From Sphingomonas sp. 67-36 (lineage in GTDB: Bacteria > Pseudomonadota > Alphaproteobacteria > Sphingomonadales > Sphingomonadaceae): a stretch of 64,000 nt of DNA. Below the pieces are notes generated by a model that made no database searches, was not told the origin of the DNA, and worked only from the letters and a program-made list of their open reading frames with translations. A program made the position numbers and the translations under genes. The stretch lies in assembly GCA_001897375.1 (NCBI GenBank), contig MKSU01000022.1, forward strand, positions 1-64,000, written 5' to 3'. Below are positions 47,221 to 56,215 of this stretch, one piece after another; within the stretch, counting starts at the first letter, position 1, and every line of letters starts with the position of its first letter.

Positions 47221-48222
47221 ATGTCCGAGATTCCGACGACGATGCTGGCGATCGATCCCGAATCGCCCGGCGGGCCGGAAGTGCTGGTGCCGGTCGAGCG
47301 GCCGGTGCCACGGCCCGGCGCGGGCGAGGTGCTGATCCGCGTCGCCGCCGCCGGGGTCAACCGCCCGGACGTGGTGCAGCGGCTCGGCGCCTATCCGCCG
47401 CCGCCGGGGGCGCCCTCAATCCTCGGGCTGGAACTGTCGGGCACGGTCGCTGCCGTTGGAGCGGAGGTCGATCCGGCGATGATCGGCGCGCGGGTCTGCG
47501 CCCTGGTGGCGGGCGGGGCCTATGCCCAATATGCCGTCGCGCCCGCCGGCATATGCCTGCCGGTGCCGGAGGTCGTGACGATGATCGAGGCGGCGGCGAT
47601 CCCCGAAACGCTGTTCACCGTCTGGACAAACTTGTTCGAGCGCGCCTTCGCGGTGGAGGGCGACGCGGTGCTGGTCCACGGCGGCACCAGCGGGATCGGC
47701 ACGATGGCGATCACGCTCGCCAATATCTTCGGGCTGGAGATCATCGTCACCGCCGGATCGGACGAAAAGGTCGCCGCCGCGAGGAGGCTCGGCGCGGACC
47801 ATGCGATCAACTATCGCACCGAGGATTTCGTCGCGCGGGTGAAGGAGATCACCGGCGGCAAGGGCGTCGCGGCGGTGCTGGACATGGTCGGCGGCGATTA
47901 CGTGCCGCGCAACCTGAAATGCCTTGCCGAGGATGGCCGCCACGTCTCGATCGCGGTGCAGGGCGGGGCGAGCGCGACGATCCCGATCTTCGACATCATG
48001 CGCCGCCGCCTGACGCTGACCGGATCGACGCTGCGCCCGCGCGACACCGGCTTCAAGACGCTCGTGGCGGAGGAGCTGAAGCGGACGGTGTGGCCTTATG
48101 TCGAGGCCGGCCGGCTGCGTCCGGTGATCGACCGCACCTATCCATTGGCGGAAGCCGCCGAGGCGCACCGCCGGATGGAGGCGGGCGCGCATGTCGGGAA
48201 GATCGTGCTGACGATGGAGTGA
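47221..48222 (+). CDS. NAD(P)H:quinone oxidoreductase, MDR superfamily (PIG3-like)
   Basis: A 333-residue medium-chain reductase. The GroES-like domain (residues ~10-120) has GEVLIRVAAAGVNRPDVVQR without zinc-ligand cysteines, and the Rossmann domain has VLVHGGTSGIGTMAI (about 142-156). This pattern marks the non-zinc PIG3 or QOR-type quinone reductases. It converges on trcR. Confidence 0.92.
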   Translation: MSEIPTTMLAIDPESPGGPEVLVPVERPVPRPGAGEVLIRVAAAGVNRPDVVQRLGAYPPPPGAPSILGLELSGTVAAVGAEVDPAMIGARVCALVAGGAYAQYAVAPAGICLPVPEVVTMIEAAAIPETLFTVWTNLFERAFAVEGDAVLVHGGTSGIGTMAITLANIFGLEIIVTAGSDEKVAAARRLGADHAINYRTEDFVARVKEITGGKGVAAVLDMVGGDYVPRNLKCLAEDGRHVSIAVQGGASATIPIFDIMRRRLTLTGSTLRPRDTGFKTLVAEELKRTVWPYVEAGRLRPVIDRTYPLAEAAEAHRRMEAGAHVGKIVLTME

Positions 48223-48223
48223 C

Positions 48224-48244
48224 GCCGGGGCGGCACGCCCCGGC
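48224..48244. terminator. palindrome between convergent qor-like gene and trcR
   Basis: GCCGGGGCG and CGCCCCGGC form a perfect 9-bp stem with a 3-base loop, directly after the plus-strand stop and 8 bases from the opposing trcR stop. It probably acts on both strands; T-runs are absent. Confidence 0.5.
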
Positions 48245-48252
48245 GAGCCCGA

Positions 48253-48927
48253 TCAGTGGCGGAACGGGTCCACGAAGCCTAGCCCGCCCGCATCCTCGTC
48301 GCCGGCGGCTTCGGCATCGCGCGCGGCCTGCTGGCGCTCGGCGCGGAGCTGTTCGATCAGCGCCTCGCGGTCACCCTCCAGCCGGTGATCGGTCGGCGCC
48401 TGCTCGACGCCCGACGCCTTGGCGGCCTTCGCCACCGCCGCGTCAAGCTCGCGCTGCGTGGTGAGGCCAAGCGTCACCGGGTCCTTCGGCACGATATTGG
48501 CGATGTTCCAGTGCGTGCGGTCGCGGATCGCGGCGATCGTGGTGCGCGTCGTGCCGATCAGGTTCGAGATCGTGCCGTCCGAGATTTCCGGGTGGTTGCG
48601 GATGATCCAGGCGATGCCGTCCGGCTTGTCCTGTCGCTTGGAGACCGGCGTATAACGCGGCCCCTTGGTGCGGCGGACCTGCTCCGGCCCCTTGGTCATC
48701 TGGAGGCGATAGTCGGGATCCGCCTGCCCCTTCTCGATCTGCTCCATCGTCAGCTCGTGCGCGCGGACGGGATCGCGGCCGGTCAGCTTGGTGCCGGCGG
48801 TGTCGTCTGCGATCGCCTGCACCTCCAGGATGTGGAGGCCGCAGAAGTCGGCGATCTGCTCGAAGCTGAGCGCGGTATTGTCGACCAGCCAGGAGGCGGT
48901 CGCATGGGGCATGAGCGGCTGGGCCAC
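48253..48927 (-). CDS. trcR: cell-cycle transcriptional regulator TrcR (DUF1013)
   Basis: A 224-residue protein of the alphaproteobacterial DUF1013/TrcR family. The opening MPHATASWLVDNTALSFEQIA and the helix-turn-helix-like central segment IRNHPEISDGTISNLIGTTRTTI (about residues 100-122) are typical, followed by AIRDRTHWNIANI and a charged C-terminal coil. Relatives associate with RNA polymerase and influence cell-cycle gene expression. Confidence 0.9.
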   Translation of the reverse strand: MAQPLMPHATASWLVDNTALSFEQIADFCGLHILEVQAIADDTAGTKLTGRDPVRAHELTMEQIEKGQADPDYRLQMTKGPEQVRRTKGPRYTPVSKRQDKPDGIAWIIRNHPEISDGTISNLIGTTRTTIAAIRDRTHWNIANIVPKDPVTLGLTTQRELDAAVAKAAKASGVEQAPTDHRLEGDREALIEQLRAERQQAARDAEAAGDEDAGGLGFVDPFRH

Positions 48928-49022
48928 GGGAAAACTCCGTCGGAAACAAATAGGGCCGCCCCTTACCGGAGCGGCCGTGTCACGCGGACCGACTTAGTGC
49001 GCCCCGCGTCTGAGGGCAAGCA

Positions 49023-50039
49023 TCAAGCGGCAAGGCTCGCGGGAACCGGCGCCAATGCGGCGAGGAACTGCTCCGCGCTTGCCCGCCAGGTGTGGCGCGC
49101 GCCAAGCTCGGCGCAGCGGTGCGGATCGAGCGCCAGCGCGCGGTCGATCGCGGCCGGGAGGTCCTCGTCCATCGCCCCGCTCTCCGGCGTCAGCACGTCG
49201 AGCGGGCCGGCGACAGGGAAGGCGGCGACCGGCGTGCCGCAGGCCAGCGCCTCGATCATCACCAGCCCGAACGTGTCGGTGCGGCTCGGAAAGACCAGCA
49301 CGTCCGCCGTGCGATAGGCCGCCGCCAGCGCCTCCCCGAACCGCGCGCCGAGAAAATGCGTCCGCGGGAAACGTGCCTCGAGCGCCGCGCGCGCCGGGCC
49401 GTCGCCGACCATCACCTTGCTGCCGGGATGGTCGGCCGAGAGGAAGGCGGCGACGTTCTTCTCCACCGCCACCCGTCCGACATAGAGCATGATCGGGCGC
49501 GGCAGCGCGGCGATCGCCGCATCGAGCACGCCATGCGGGCGGAACGCCGCCGCCACGCCCCGGCCCCAGCGCCGCGCGTGCGGCAGGCCATGCGCGGCCA
49601 GCGTCGCCTCGATCGTCGGGGTGGAGGCGAGGATGCCCTGCGCTGGCGCGTGGAACCAGCGGATATAGCGCCACACCCATTCCGGGTTCACCCCGGTGCG
49701 GGCCGCGACATAATCGGGGAATTGCGTGTGATAGGCGGTGGTGAAAGGCCGCCCGCGCACCACGCACCAGCGCCGCGCCGCAACGCCGAGCGGCCCTTCC
49801 GTGGCGATATGCACCGCCTCCGCCGCGAAGGCCGCGATACGGTCCCCCACCGCGCGCACCCCGGCGAGGGCGAGCCGTATCTCGGGATAGGTCGGGCAGG
49901 GCAGCGAGCGGAAGGTATCCGGCGCGACCACCAGCACCTGATGGCCCATCGCGCGCAACTCGCCGATCACCGCCTCCAGCGAGCGGACCACGCCGTTGAC
50001 CTGCGGCGCCCAGGCGTCGGTGACGATCGCGATGCGCAT
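49023..50039 (-). CDS. glycosyltransferase, GT4-type
   Basis: A 338-residue GT-B enzyme. The start RIAIVTDAWAPQVNGVVRSL is typical of mannosyl- or glucuronosyl-diacylglycerol transferases of group GT4; YVGRVAVEKNV and SRTDTFGLVMIEALACGTP give the donor site with the E-x7-E pattern. It begins one base after the metallophosphoesterase stop, and the pairing suggests joint work on a glycolipid. Exact donor and acceptor unknown. Confidence 0.9.
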   Translation of the reverse strand: MRIAIVTDAWAPQVNGVVRSLEAVIGELRAMGHQVLVVAPDTFRSLPCPTYPEIRLALAGVRAVGDRIAAFAAEAVHIATEGPLGVAARRWCVVRGRPFTTAYHTQFPDYVAARTGVNPEWVWRYIRWFHAPAQGILASTPTIEATLAAHGLPHARRWGRGVAAAFRPHGVLDAAIAALPRPIMLYVGRVAVEKNVAAFLSADHPGSKVMVGDGPARAALEARFPRTHFLGARFGEALAAAYRTADVLVFPSRTDTFGLVMIEALACGTPVAAFPVAGPLDVLTPESGAMDEDLPAAIDRALALDPHRCAELGARHTWRASAEQFLAALAPVPASLAA

Positions 50040-50040
50040 G

Positions 50041-50922
50041 TCAGGCCGCCAGCGGCACGACGGTGTCGCCGGCCCGCGCCGCCATCTCGTCCGCCCAGTG
50101 CAGCACCTCCATCCGTCCGTCGAAATGCTCGACCAGGGCGGTGCAGCCCTCCACCCAGTCGCCGTCGTTATAATATCGGATGCCCGCGATCTCGCGGATC
50201 TCGGCGGTGTGGATATGGCCGCACACCACCCCGTCCACCCCGCGCGATCCGGCGGCGTGTGCCACCACTTCCTCGAAATGCGAGATGAAGGCGACGGCGT
50301 TCTTCACCTTCGCCTTGGCATGTTTCGACAGCGACCAGTAAGGCAGGTCGAGGCGCCGGCGCACGGCGTTGACCCAGCGGTTCAGCGCCATCAGCACATG
50401 ATAGGCGGCGTCCCCGACATGCGCGAGCCAGCGGTGCGCCAGCGTGATCGCGTCGAACTCGTCGCCGTGCAGGACGAGCAGGCGCTTGCCGTCCGCCGTC
50501 TCGTGGATCGCCTTGCGGCGGATCGCGATGCCGCCGAAATCGAGGCCGGAGAACTGGCGGAACACCTCGTCGTGGTTGCCGGGGATATAGATCATCCGCG
50601 TGCCGCGCCGCGCGCGCTTGAGCAGCCGCCACACCACGTCGTTATGGCTGGCGGGCCAGTAGAACTTTTTCTTGAGCCGCCAGCCGTCGATCATGTCGCC
50701 GACGAGGTACATCGTCTCGCTGTCGACGTGATCGAGGAAGTCGATCAGCATGTCGGCATTGCAGCCGCGCGTGCCGAGATGGACGTCGCTGATCCAGATC
50801 GTGCGATAGCGCCGCCGTTCGGTCACCATCCGTTCGGGAAGATGCGGTCGGCTGTTGGTGAAATCGGCAAGATCGGCGATGTCCCCGGCAATCGCGGCGA
50901 TCGGCAGAACGGTCGTCGGCAT
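50041..50922 (-). CDS. metallophosphoesterase, UDP-2,3-diacylglucosamine diphosphatase-like
   Basis: A 293-residue calcineurin-type phosphoesterase. The binuclear metal motifs are DVHLG (about residues 44-48), GDMID, GNHDE, and late HGDEFD and CGHIHTAE. It resembles LpxH-like enzymes but belongs to the larger branch often paired with a glycosyltransferase in alphaproteobacteria, so its substrate may be another phosphorylated lipid. ATG 50922 follows AGGGAGGG; a second ATG at codon 32 starts right before the domain. Confidence 0.88.
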   Translation of the reverse strand: MPTTVLPIAAIAGDIADLADFTNSRPHLPERMVTERRRYRTIWISDVHLGTRGCNADMLIDFLDHVDSETMYLVGDMIDGWRLKKKFYWPASHNDVVWRLLKRARRGTRMIYIPGNHDEVFRQFSGLDFGGIAIRRKAIHETADGKRLLVLHGDEFDAITLAHRWLAHVGDAAYHVLMALNRWVNAVRRRLDLPYWSLSKHAKAKVKNAVAFISHFEEVVAHAAGSRGVDGVVCGHIHTAEIREIAGIRYYNDGDWVEGCTALVEHFDGRMEVLHWADEMAARAGDTVVPLAA

Positions 50923-50999
50923 GGGCGGCCCTCCCTGAAGCCGCCATGCCCTGTGGGTGTTACGCGCGTGTCACGCCGCCGTGACGGTTTGAAGAAAGT

Positions 51000-51617
51000 T
51001 CAATCGTCCATCGCGATATGGCCGGGCAGCGCGGCGACGCGCGCCAGCCATGCCTCCACCGCCGGATAATGCGACAGGCCGAACCCTCCCTCGCCGGCAA
51101 CATGGGTATAGGCATAGAGCGAGATGTCGGCGAGCGTGAAGCGTCCGGCCGCGAACCATTCCGCGCGCTCGAGATGCTCGTCCATCAGCTTCAGCGCGTC
51201 ACGCCCGGCAGCCTCCTTCGCCGGGAGCGCCGCACGCTGCGCCTCCGTGAGATGCGCTTCGCCGATCAGCGCGCGCCAGAAGCGCAGCGTCGCCACGTTC
51301 GGCTCATGGTTATATTGTTCCCAGAACATCCAGCGCAGCATGTCCGCATGGTCGAAACGGTCCTGTGGGATCAGCGCGGAGCCATGGGCGAGATAGATGC
51401 ACGCCGCCGCGCTCTCCGGCAGGTAATCGTCGCCGATCTGGAGCACCGGGATGCGTCCGTTGGCGTTGACCTCCGTCAGGAAGGCGGCGGTGCGCGTCTC
51501 CCCACGCCTGATGTCATAGAACCGCCGCTCGATCGGGATGCTGACATGCGCCGCCGTCAGGCGGATTTTGTAGCAATTGCCCGAAACCGGGTCTTCATGG
51601 AGGATCAGCGCGCTCAT
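51000..51617 (-). CDS. glutathione S-transferase family protein
   Basis: A 205-residue GST. The thioredoxin-like N-domain (about 1-80) has SGNCYKIRLTA in the position of the catalytic Ser/Cys and the RIPVLQIGDDYLPESAA glutathione-site turn with the cis-Pro; the helical C-domain includes AAGRFTLADISLYAY. Substrate unknown. Transcribed separately, 77 bases ahead of the metallophosphoesterase gene. Confidence 0.9.
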   Translation of the reverse strand: MSALILHEDPVSGNCYKIRLTAAHVSIPIERRFYDIRRGETRTAAFLTEVNANGRIPVLQIGDDYLPESAAACIYLAHGSALIPQDRFDHADMLRWMFWEQYNHEPNVATLRFWRALIGEAHLTEAQRAALPAKEAAGRDALKLMDEHLERAEWFAAGRFTLADISLYAYTHVAGEGGFGLSHYPAVEAWLARVAALPGHIAMDD

Positions 51618-51736
51618 CGGCGAACGGTGATGCCGCGCGCTACCCAGCGCAAATGAAAACGGCGCGCGCGATGAAAAGCGCCGCTTGTCGCTCGCCGCTT
51701 CGCGCGATGTTAACCATCCGTGCCTAACGCGGGCGC

Positions 51737-53344
51737 ATGTCCGCGCTCGCCCGTCTGCCGCTGATCCTGCTGCCGGTCGCGCTCTTCCTTGCGCTGTTCC
51801 ATCCGGCGACGCTGGAGGTGGGCAATGTCGGCTGGCTGCTGCGCGGCAGCGACAATGGCGAGAATGCGCTCGGCACTCATGCCTGGCTGCATGACCGCGA
51901 CGCGGGCTGGAGCGCGCGCACGACCCTGCTCAACGCGCCCGAGGGCGTCCCCGTCCTGTTCACGGACTCCAATCCGCTCGTCACGCTGGCGGCGAAACCC
52001 CTCGCGCGCCTGCTGCCGGCCGATGCGCAACTGGTCGGGCCGTGGGTGCTGCTGTGCCTGTTCCTGCAAACATGGTTCGCGTGGCTGCTGCTGCGCAGAT
52101 ATGCGCCCGATCCGCTCAGCCTGTGGTGCGGCGTTGCGCTGCTCGCCGCGCCGCCGACGCTGCTGAACCGCTACATCCACACCAATCTGTTCGCGCACTG
52201 GCTGATCCTGTGGGCCTTGTGGCTGTTCACCGATCCACGGCGCAGCCGCTCGCCGCTGCACTGGGCCGCGCTGCTCGTCGTGACGGCGCTGGTCCACAGC
52301 TATCTGCTGGTGATGGTCGCGGCGATCTGGGCCAGCGCGGTGATGATGACGTTCTGGCAAGGCGGGGGCGGGGAGCGCCTGCGGATCGCGGTCGCCGCCA
52401 TCGCGACGCTGGGCGCGGTGGTATTGGTCGAACGGTGGCTCGGCGCGGGCGGCCGTTTCGCGGTCACCGGCACCTATGGCTATTTCGCGATGCCGCTCGA
52501 CGCGCTGTGGAACCCGGCCAATCCGGGCTACGGCACGCTGCTTCCAGCGATCCCGCAACGCGAGGGGCGCGGGCTGGAAGGATTCCAGTATCTCGGCCTC
52601 GGCATATTGCTGCTGGCGCCGGCGGCGCTCTACGCTGCGGCGCGCGGCGCGGGCGGAGACGGCGCCACGCTGCGCCGGCTGGCATGGCTTGCGCCGGCGT
52701 TCATCGTGCTGACGCTGGTCGCGATCAGCAACTTCCCCGATTTCGCGGGAATGAAGGTCGCGCGGTTCGCGCTGCCGGACGCCTTCGCGCCGCTGCTCGA
52801 CATGGTGCGCGCGTCGGGGCGGCTGTTCTGGCCGGTCGCCTATACGCTGATCTTCGCGCTGCTCGTTCTCGTCTTCCGCTTGCGTGGGCACGCGCAGTTG
52901 CTACTCGTCGGCGCGCTGGCGATCCAGATCGCGGACACGGCGGGGATCGCGGCGGCGGTGCGCTCGACCAGCGCGGAAGCGGGGCGGCACGTCGCTTATG
53001 TCCGCACGCGCGATCCGCGCTGGGACGCCGCGATCGCGGCGGCGCGCGACGTGACGTTCGTTCCCGCGAAGGCCGAGGCGGATCTCGCGCTCTTCCAGGA
53101 GGTCGCGTGGCGTGCGGTCGATCGCGGGCGGCCGGTGCGGCTCGTCTATGCCGCGCGCAAGTCTCCGGTGACCGAAGCGCGGCTGGCGAAGGAAGCCGCC
53201 GATTTCAACGCCGGGCGACTCGATCCGGACCGGCTCTACGTGCTGACCGGCGCCGCGAAAGCGCCTTCCGGTGCGCGGACCCTGGTGCTGGACGGCGTCA
53301 CGCTGGTCGTCCCCCGGCGCATGGCGGCCAACCCGATCGCTTGA
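51737..53344 (+). CDS. polytopic membrane protein, DUF6311-like
   Basis: A 535-residue protein with about ten predicted membrane helices in the first ~400 residues and a ~130-residue polar C-terminal domain outside the membrane. The opening ends in GNVGWLLRGSDNGENALGTH, and an NRYIHTNLFAHWLI segment follows; both resemble DUF6311 proteins, which have the look of GT-C glycosyltransferases with an acidic first loop. I do not see a firm catalytic site, so a sugar-transfer role is inference. Confidence 0.8.
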   Translation: MSALARLPLILLPVALFLALFHPATLEVGNVGWLLRGSDNGENALGTHAWLHDRDAGWSARTTLLNAPEGVPVLFTDSNPLVTLAAKPLARLLPADAQLVGPWVLLCLFLQTWFAWLLLRRYAPDPLSLWCGVALLAAPPTLLNRYIHTNLFAHWLILWALWLFTDPRRSRSPLHWAALLVVTALVHSYLLVMVAAIWASAVMMTFWQGGGGERLRIAVAAIATLGAVVLVERWLGAGGRFAVTGTYGYFAMPLDALWNPANPGYGTLLPAIPQREGRGLEGFQYLGLGILLLAPAALYAAARGAGGDGATLRRLAWLAPAFIVLTLVAISNFPDFAGMKVARFALPDAFAPLLDMVRASGRLFWPVAYTLIFALLVLVFRLRGHAQLLLVGALAIQIADTAGIAAAVRSTSAEAGRHVAYVRTRDPRWDAAIAAARDVTFVPAKAEADLALFQEVAWRAVDRGRPVRLVYAARKSPVTEARLAKEAADFNAGRLDPDRLYVLTGAAKAPSGARTLVLDGVTLVVPRRMAANPIA

Positions 53345-53377
53345 GAAAAGCGCGCGTCGGTGGCACGAGCGTTTGCG

Positions 53378-54469
53378 ATGGCAGCAAATCTCCAGCGCAC
53401 CCTGATCGGCGACGAGGGGTTGACCCCGACCAGCCACGCCGGCCTGACCTTCCCCTTCGGCGAACGCGGGCCGGAGCCGGGCGAGCTGCTCGCGCTGGCG
53501 GAGGGCATCCGCTGGTGGCGGGTGCCGATGTCCGGCCCGCTCAAGCACGTCAACGGCCTGATCCTCGACGACGGCGCGCACGAGGCGCTGGCGATCGACA
53601 CCGGCACGGCCTCGCCGCGCTCGACCGAGGCGTGGAACACGATCCTCGACGGGCCGCTCGCCGGCACGCGGATCAGCCGCATCCTCGGCACGCACCTGCA
53701 TCCCGATCATATCGGCCTCGCCGGCTGGCTCTCGCGCCGCTTCGACGATGCGCCGGTGGTGATGACGCGCACCGAATGGCTGATGGCGCGGATGCTTTCC
53801 GCCGACGCCCGGCCGGAAGTGCCGCGCGAGCAGCTCGATTTCTGGCGCGGCGCCGGGTGGGACGAAGCGCAGGTCGCGCGTGGCGCCGCGAGCGGCTGGT
53901 CGAACTTCGCGAAGATGATCTCGCGCCTGCCGCTTACCTATACGCGCATCCGGGACGGCGAGGTGCTGCGGATCGGCGGCGACGACTGGCATGTCGTCAC
54001 CGGCAGCGGGCACAGCCCGGAGCATGCCTGCCTCGTCAGCTACGAGCGGCGCATCCTGATCGCTGGCGATCAGGTGCTGCCCAAGATCAGCTCGAACGTC
54101 TCGCTGCACGTCAGCCAGCATAACGAGGACCCGCTCGGCGACTGGCTCGAATCGATCGCGAAGTTCAAGCGGCTGCCGGAGGACCTGCTGGTGCTGCCGG
54201 GGCATGGCGACCCCTTCCACGGCCTCCACACCCGGCTCGACGCGCTCGATCGCGAGCATCGCGAGCGGCTCGACGCGCTGGTCGAGCTGATGGCGGCGGG
54301 GCCGATCCGCGCGGTCGATTGCTTCACCACCCTGTTCCGCCGCCCGATCGGACAGGAGGTGATCGGCATGGCGACCGGCGAGGCGCTCGCCCACCTGCGC
54401 CGGCTGGAGATGGAGGGCCGCGCGGTGCGCGAGGCGCGCGACGGCGTGTGGAGGTTCCACCGCGCCTGA
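53378..54469 (+). CDS. metallo-beta-lactamase fold hydrolase
   Basis: A 363-residue MBL-fold protein with the zinc motif THLHPDHIG (HxHxDH) and further ligands in GSGHSPEHA and LPGHGDPFHG. The C-terminal ~80 residues (about 290-363) form a winged-helix-like domain typical of the LACTB2 or glyoxalase II-like group. ATG 53378 was chosen; GTG 53360 six codons upstream is possible. Substrate unknown. Confidence 0.88.
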   Translation: MAANLQRTLIGDEGLTPTSHAGLTFPFGERGPEPGELLALAEGIRWWRVPMSGPLKHVNGLILDDGAHEALAIDTGTASPRSTEAWNTILDGPLAGTRISRILGTHLHPDHIGLAGWLSRRFDDAPVVMTRTEWLMARMLSADARPEVPREQLDFWRGAGWDEAQVARGAASGWSNFAKMISRLPLTYTRIRDGEVLRIGGDDWHVVTGSGHSPEHACLVSYERRILIAGDQVLPKISSNVSLHVSQHNEDPLGDWLESIAKFKRLPEDLLVLPGHGDPFHGLHTRLDALDREHRERLDALVELMAAGPIRAVDCFTTLFRRPIGQEVIGMATGEALAHLRRLEMEGRAVREARDGVWRFHRA

Positions 54470-54542
54470 CGCGCGGCTTCCACTTCGCCCGCCAGCGGCT
54501 ATGATCCGCCGCGCGCCGGGGGGCGAATCGGGAGACCAGGAC

Positions 54543-55424
54543 ATGACCGATCCGTCGCTGCGCGAATCCGCCGTCCGGCTGTACGACGACTTCACCCACG
54601 AGCATCGCGACCGGCGCACGTTGCTGCGCGAGATGACCGCGCTGGCCGGCTCGGCCGCCGCCGCGGAGGCGCTTATCGCGGCGATCGGCGCGTCGCCCGC
54701 CGCCGCGGCGATCACCGCGCCCGACGACAGGCGTCTGCTGACGCAGACGGTAAACGCCACCGCCGCCGGCAAGCCCTCGATCGCCTATCTCGCGCGGCCG
54801 AAGGCGGGCGGGCGCAAGCTCGGCACGGTGATGGTGATCCACGAGAATCGCGGGCTGAACGATCATATCCGCGATGTCGCCCGGCGCATCGCGCTGGCCG
54901 GCTTCCGCGCCGTCGCGCCTGATTTCCTTGCCCCGTGGGGTGGGACCCCCGCCGACGAGGACAAGGCGCGCGACATGATCGCCAAGGTCGATTACGATCT
55001 CGTCATCGCGCAGGGCCTCGCGATCCTCGCCGAGGCGAAGCGCGGGCCGGAAACGAGCGGCAAGGGCGGCGTGATCGGCTTCTGCTGGGGTGGCGCGCTG
55101 GTGAATCGCCTCGCGGTAGCCGGCGGAAAGGCGATCGACGCGGCGGTGGCCTATTACGGCCCCGCCCCTGCGCCGGCGGAGGCCGCGAGGGTCGAGGCGC
55201 CGATATTGCTCCATTACGCCGGCAAGGACACGCGCGTCGCGCAGACCGGCGAGCCATGGGTCGCCGCGCTCAAGGCAGCGGGGAAGAAGGTGGAGAGCTT
55301 CACCTATCCCGGCGTGGATCACGCCTTCAACAACGACACGTCGGCGGAGCGCTACGACAAGGCCGCGGCGGACCTCGCCTGGGGGCGGTCGATCGCGTTC
55401 CTGCACAAATATCTTGACGGCTGA
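54543..55424 (+). CDS. dienelactone hydrolase family protein
   Basis: A 293-residue alpha/beta hydrolase of the dienelactone hydrolase family. The nucleophile is Cys in GFCWGGAL, the His is in GVDHAFNND, and the ENRGLND loop supplies the Glu that gates the Cys. An N-terminal segment of about 60 residues precedes the domain and contains a hydrophobic Ala-rich stretch (AEALIAAIGASPAAAAI), possibly a signal after a charged leader. ATG 54543 follows GGGAGACCAGG. Confidence 0.88.
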   Translation: MTDPSLRESAVRLYDDFTHEHRDRRTLLREMTALAGSAAAAEALIAAIGASPAAAAITAPDDRRLLTQTVNATAAGKPSIAYLARPKAGGRKLGTVMVIHENRGLNDHIRDVARRIALAGFRAVAPDFLAPWGGTPADEDKARDMIAKVDYDLVIAQGLAILAEAKRGPETSGKGGVIGFCWGGALVNRLAVAGGKAIDAAVAYYGPAPAPAEAARVEAPILLHYAGKDTRVAQTGEPWVAALKAAGKKVESFTYPGVDHAFNNDTSAERYDKAAADLAWGRSIAFLHKYLDG

Positions 55425-55469
55425 CGGACAGAAGTTCCTATTTTGTTCATGTCGAATCGACAGGAGACG

Positions 55470-56099
55470 ATGATGAGCGAGCTGGCTTTCTACACCAATC
55501 CGATGTCGCGCGGCCGCATCGTCCGCTGGATGCTGGAGGAGATCGGCGCGCCTTATGAAACGGTGCTGCTCGATTACGGCACGACGATGAAGGCGCCCGA
55601 CTATCTCGCGATCAACCCGATGGGCAAGGTGCCGGCGATCGTCCACAAGGGGCGCGTCGTCACCGAAGGGGCGGCGATCATCGCCTATCTGGCGGAAGCG
55701 TTCCCGGAGGCGGGGCTGGCGCCGGTCGCCGACGAGCGCGCGGATTATTATCGCTGGATGTTCTTCGCCGCCGGGCCGGTCGAGGCGGCGACCACGGACC
55801 GCTCGTTCGGTGTCCAGCCGGATGCGCGACAGCAGACGATGGCGGGCTATGGCACGCTCGATCGCGTCGTGGACGTGCTGGAACAGGCGGTGAGCGCGCA
55901 TCCCTATATCGCCGGGGAGCGGTTCACGGCGGCGGACGTCTATGTCGGCAGCCATGTCGGCTGGGGGATGCAGTTCGGCTCGCTGCCGAAGCGGGAGGCG
56001 TTCGAACGCTATGTCGAGCGCATCATGAGCCGCCCGGCGGCGGCGCGCGCGCGGGAGATCGACGATGCGCTGATCCCGCAGCAGGAACCGGCCGGCTGA
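55470..56099 (+). CDS. glutathione S-transferase family protein
   Basis: A 209-residue GST, with FYTNPMSRGRIVRWMLEE at the glutathione site, the GKVPAIVHKGRVVTEGAAII turn with cis-Pro and Glu, and a helical C-domain (AAGPVEAATTDRSF; GERFTAADVYVG). Tandem ATGs at 55470 and 55473 follow AGGAG. It begins 45 bases after the dienelactone hydrolase stop. Confidence 0.9.
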   Translation: MMSELAFYTNPMSRGRIVRWMLEEIGAPYETVLLDYGTTMKAPDYLAINPMGKVPAIVHKGRVVTEGAAIIAYLAEAFPEAGLAPVADERADYYRWMFFAAGPVEAATTDRSFGVQPDARQQTMAGYGTLDRVVDVLEQAVSAHPYIAGERFTAADVYVGSHVGWGMQFGSLPKREAFERYVERIMSRPAAARAREIDDALIPQQEPAG

Positions 56100-56215
56100 T
56101 CGCTGCGCGGGGTCGTAACCGGGGCCGGGCGGCGCGAAGGGGCGCGTCGCTCCACGGCGTTGCCATCGCGGAGCGGCGATGACATTCTGCGTGCGCCCGG
56201 ATAAGGGGCGGCAGA

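Noticed and set aside
47221-48222. Zinc-dependent alcohol dehydrogenase
   Set aside because: The zinc-ligand cysteines of alcohol dehydrogenases are missing; the quinone oxidoreductase branch fits better.
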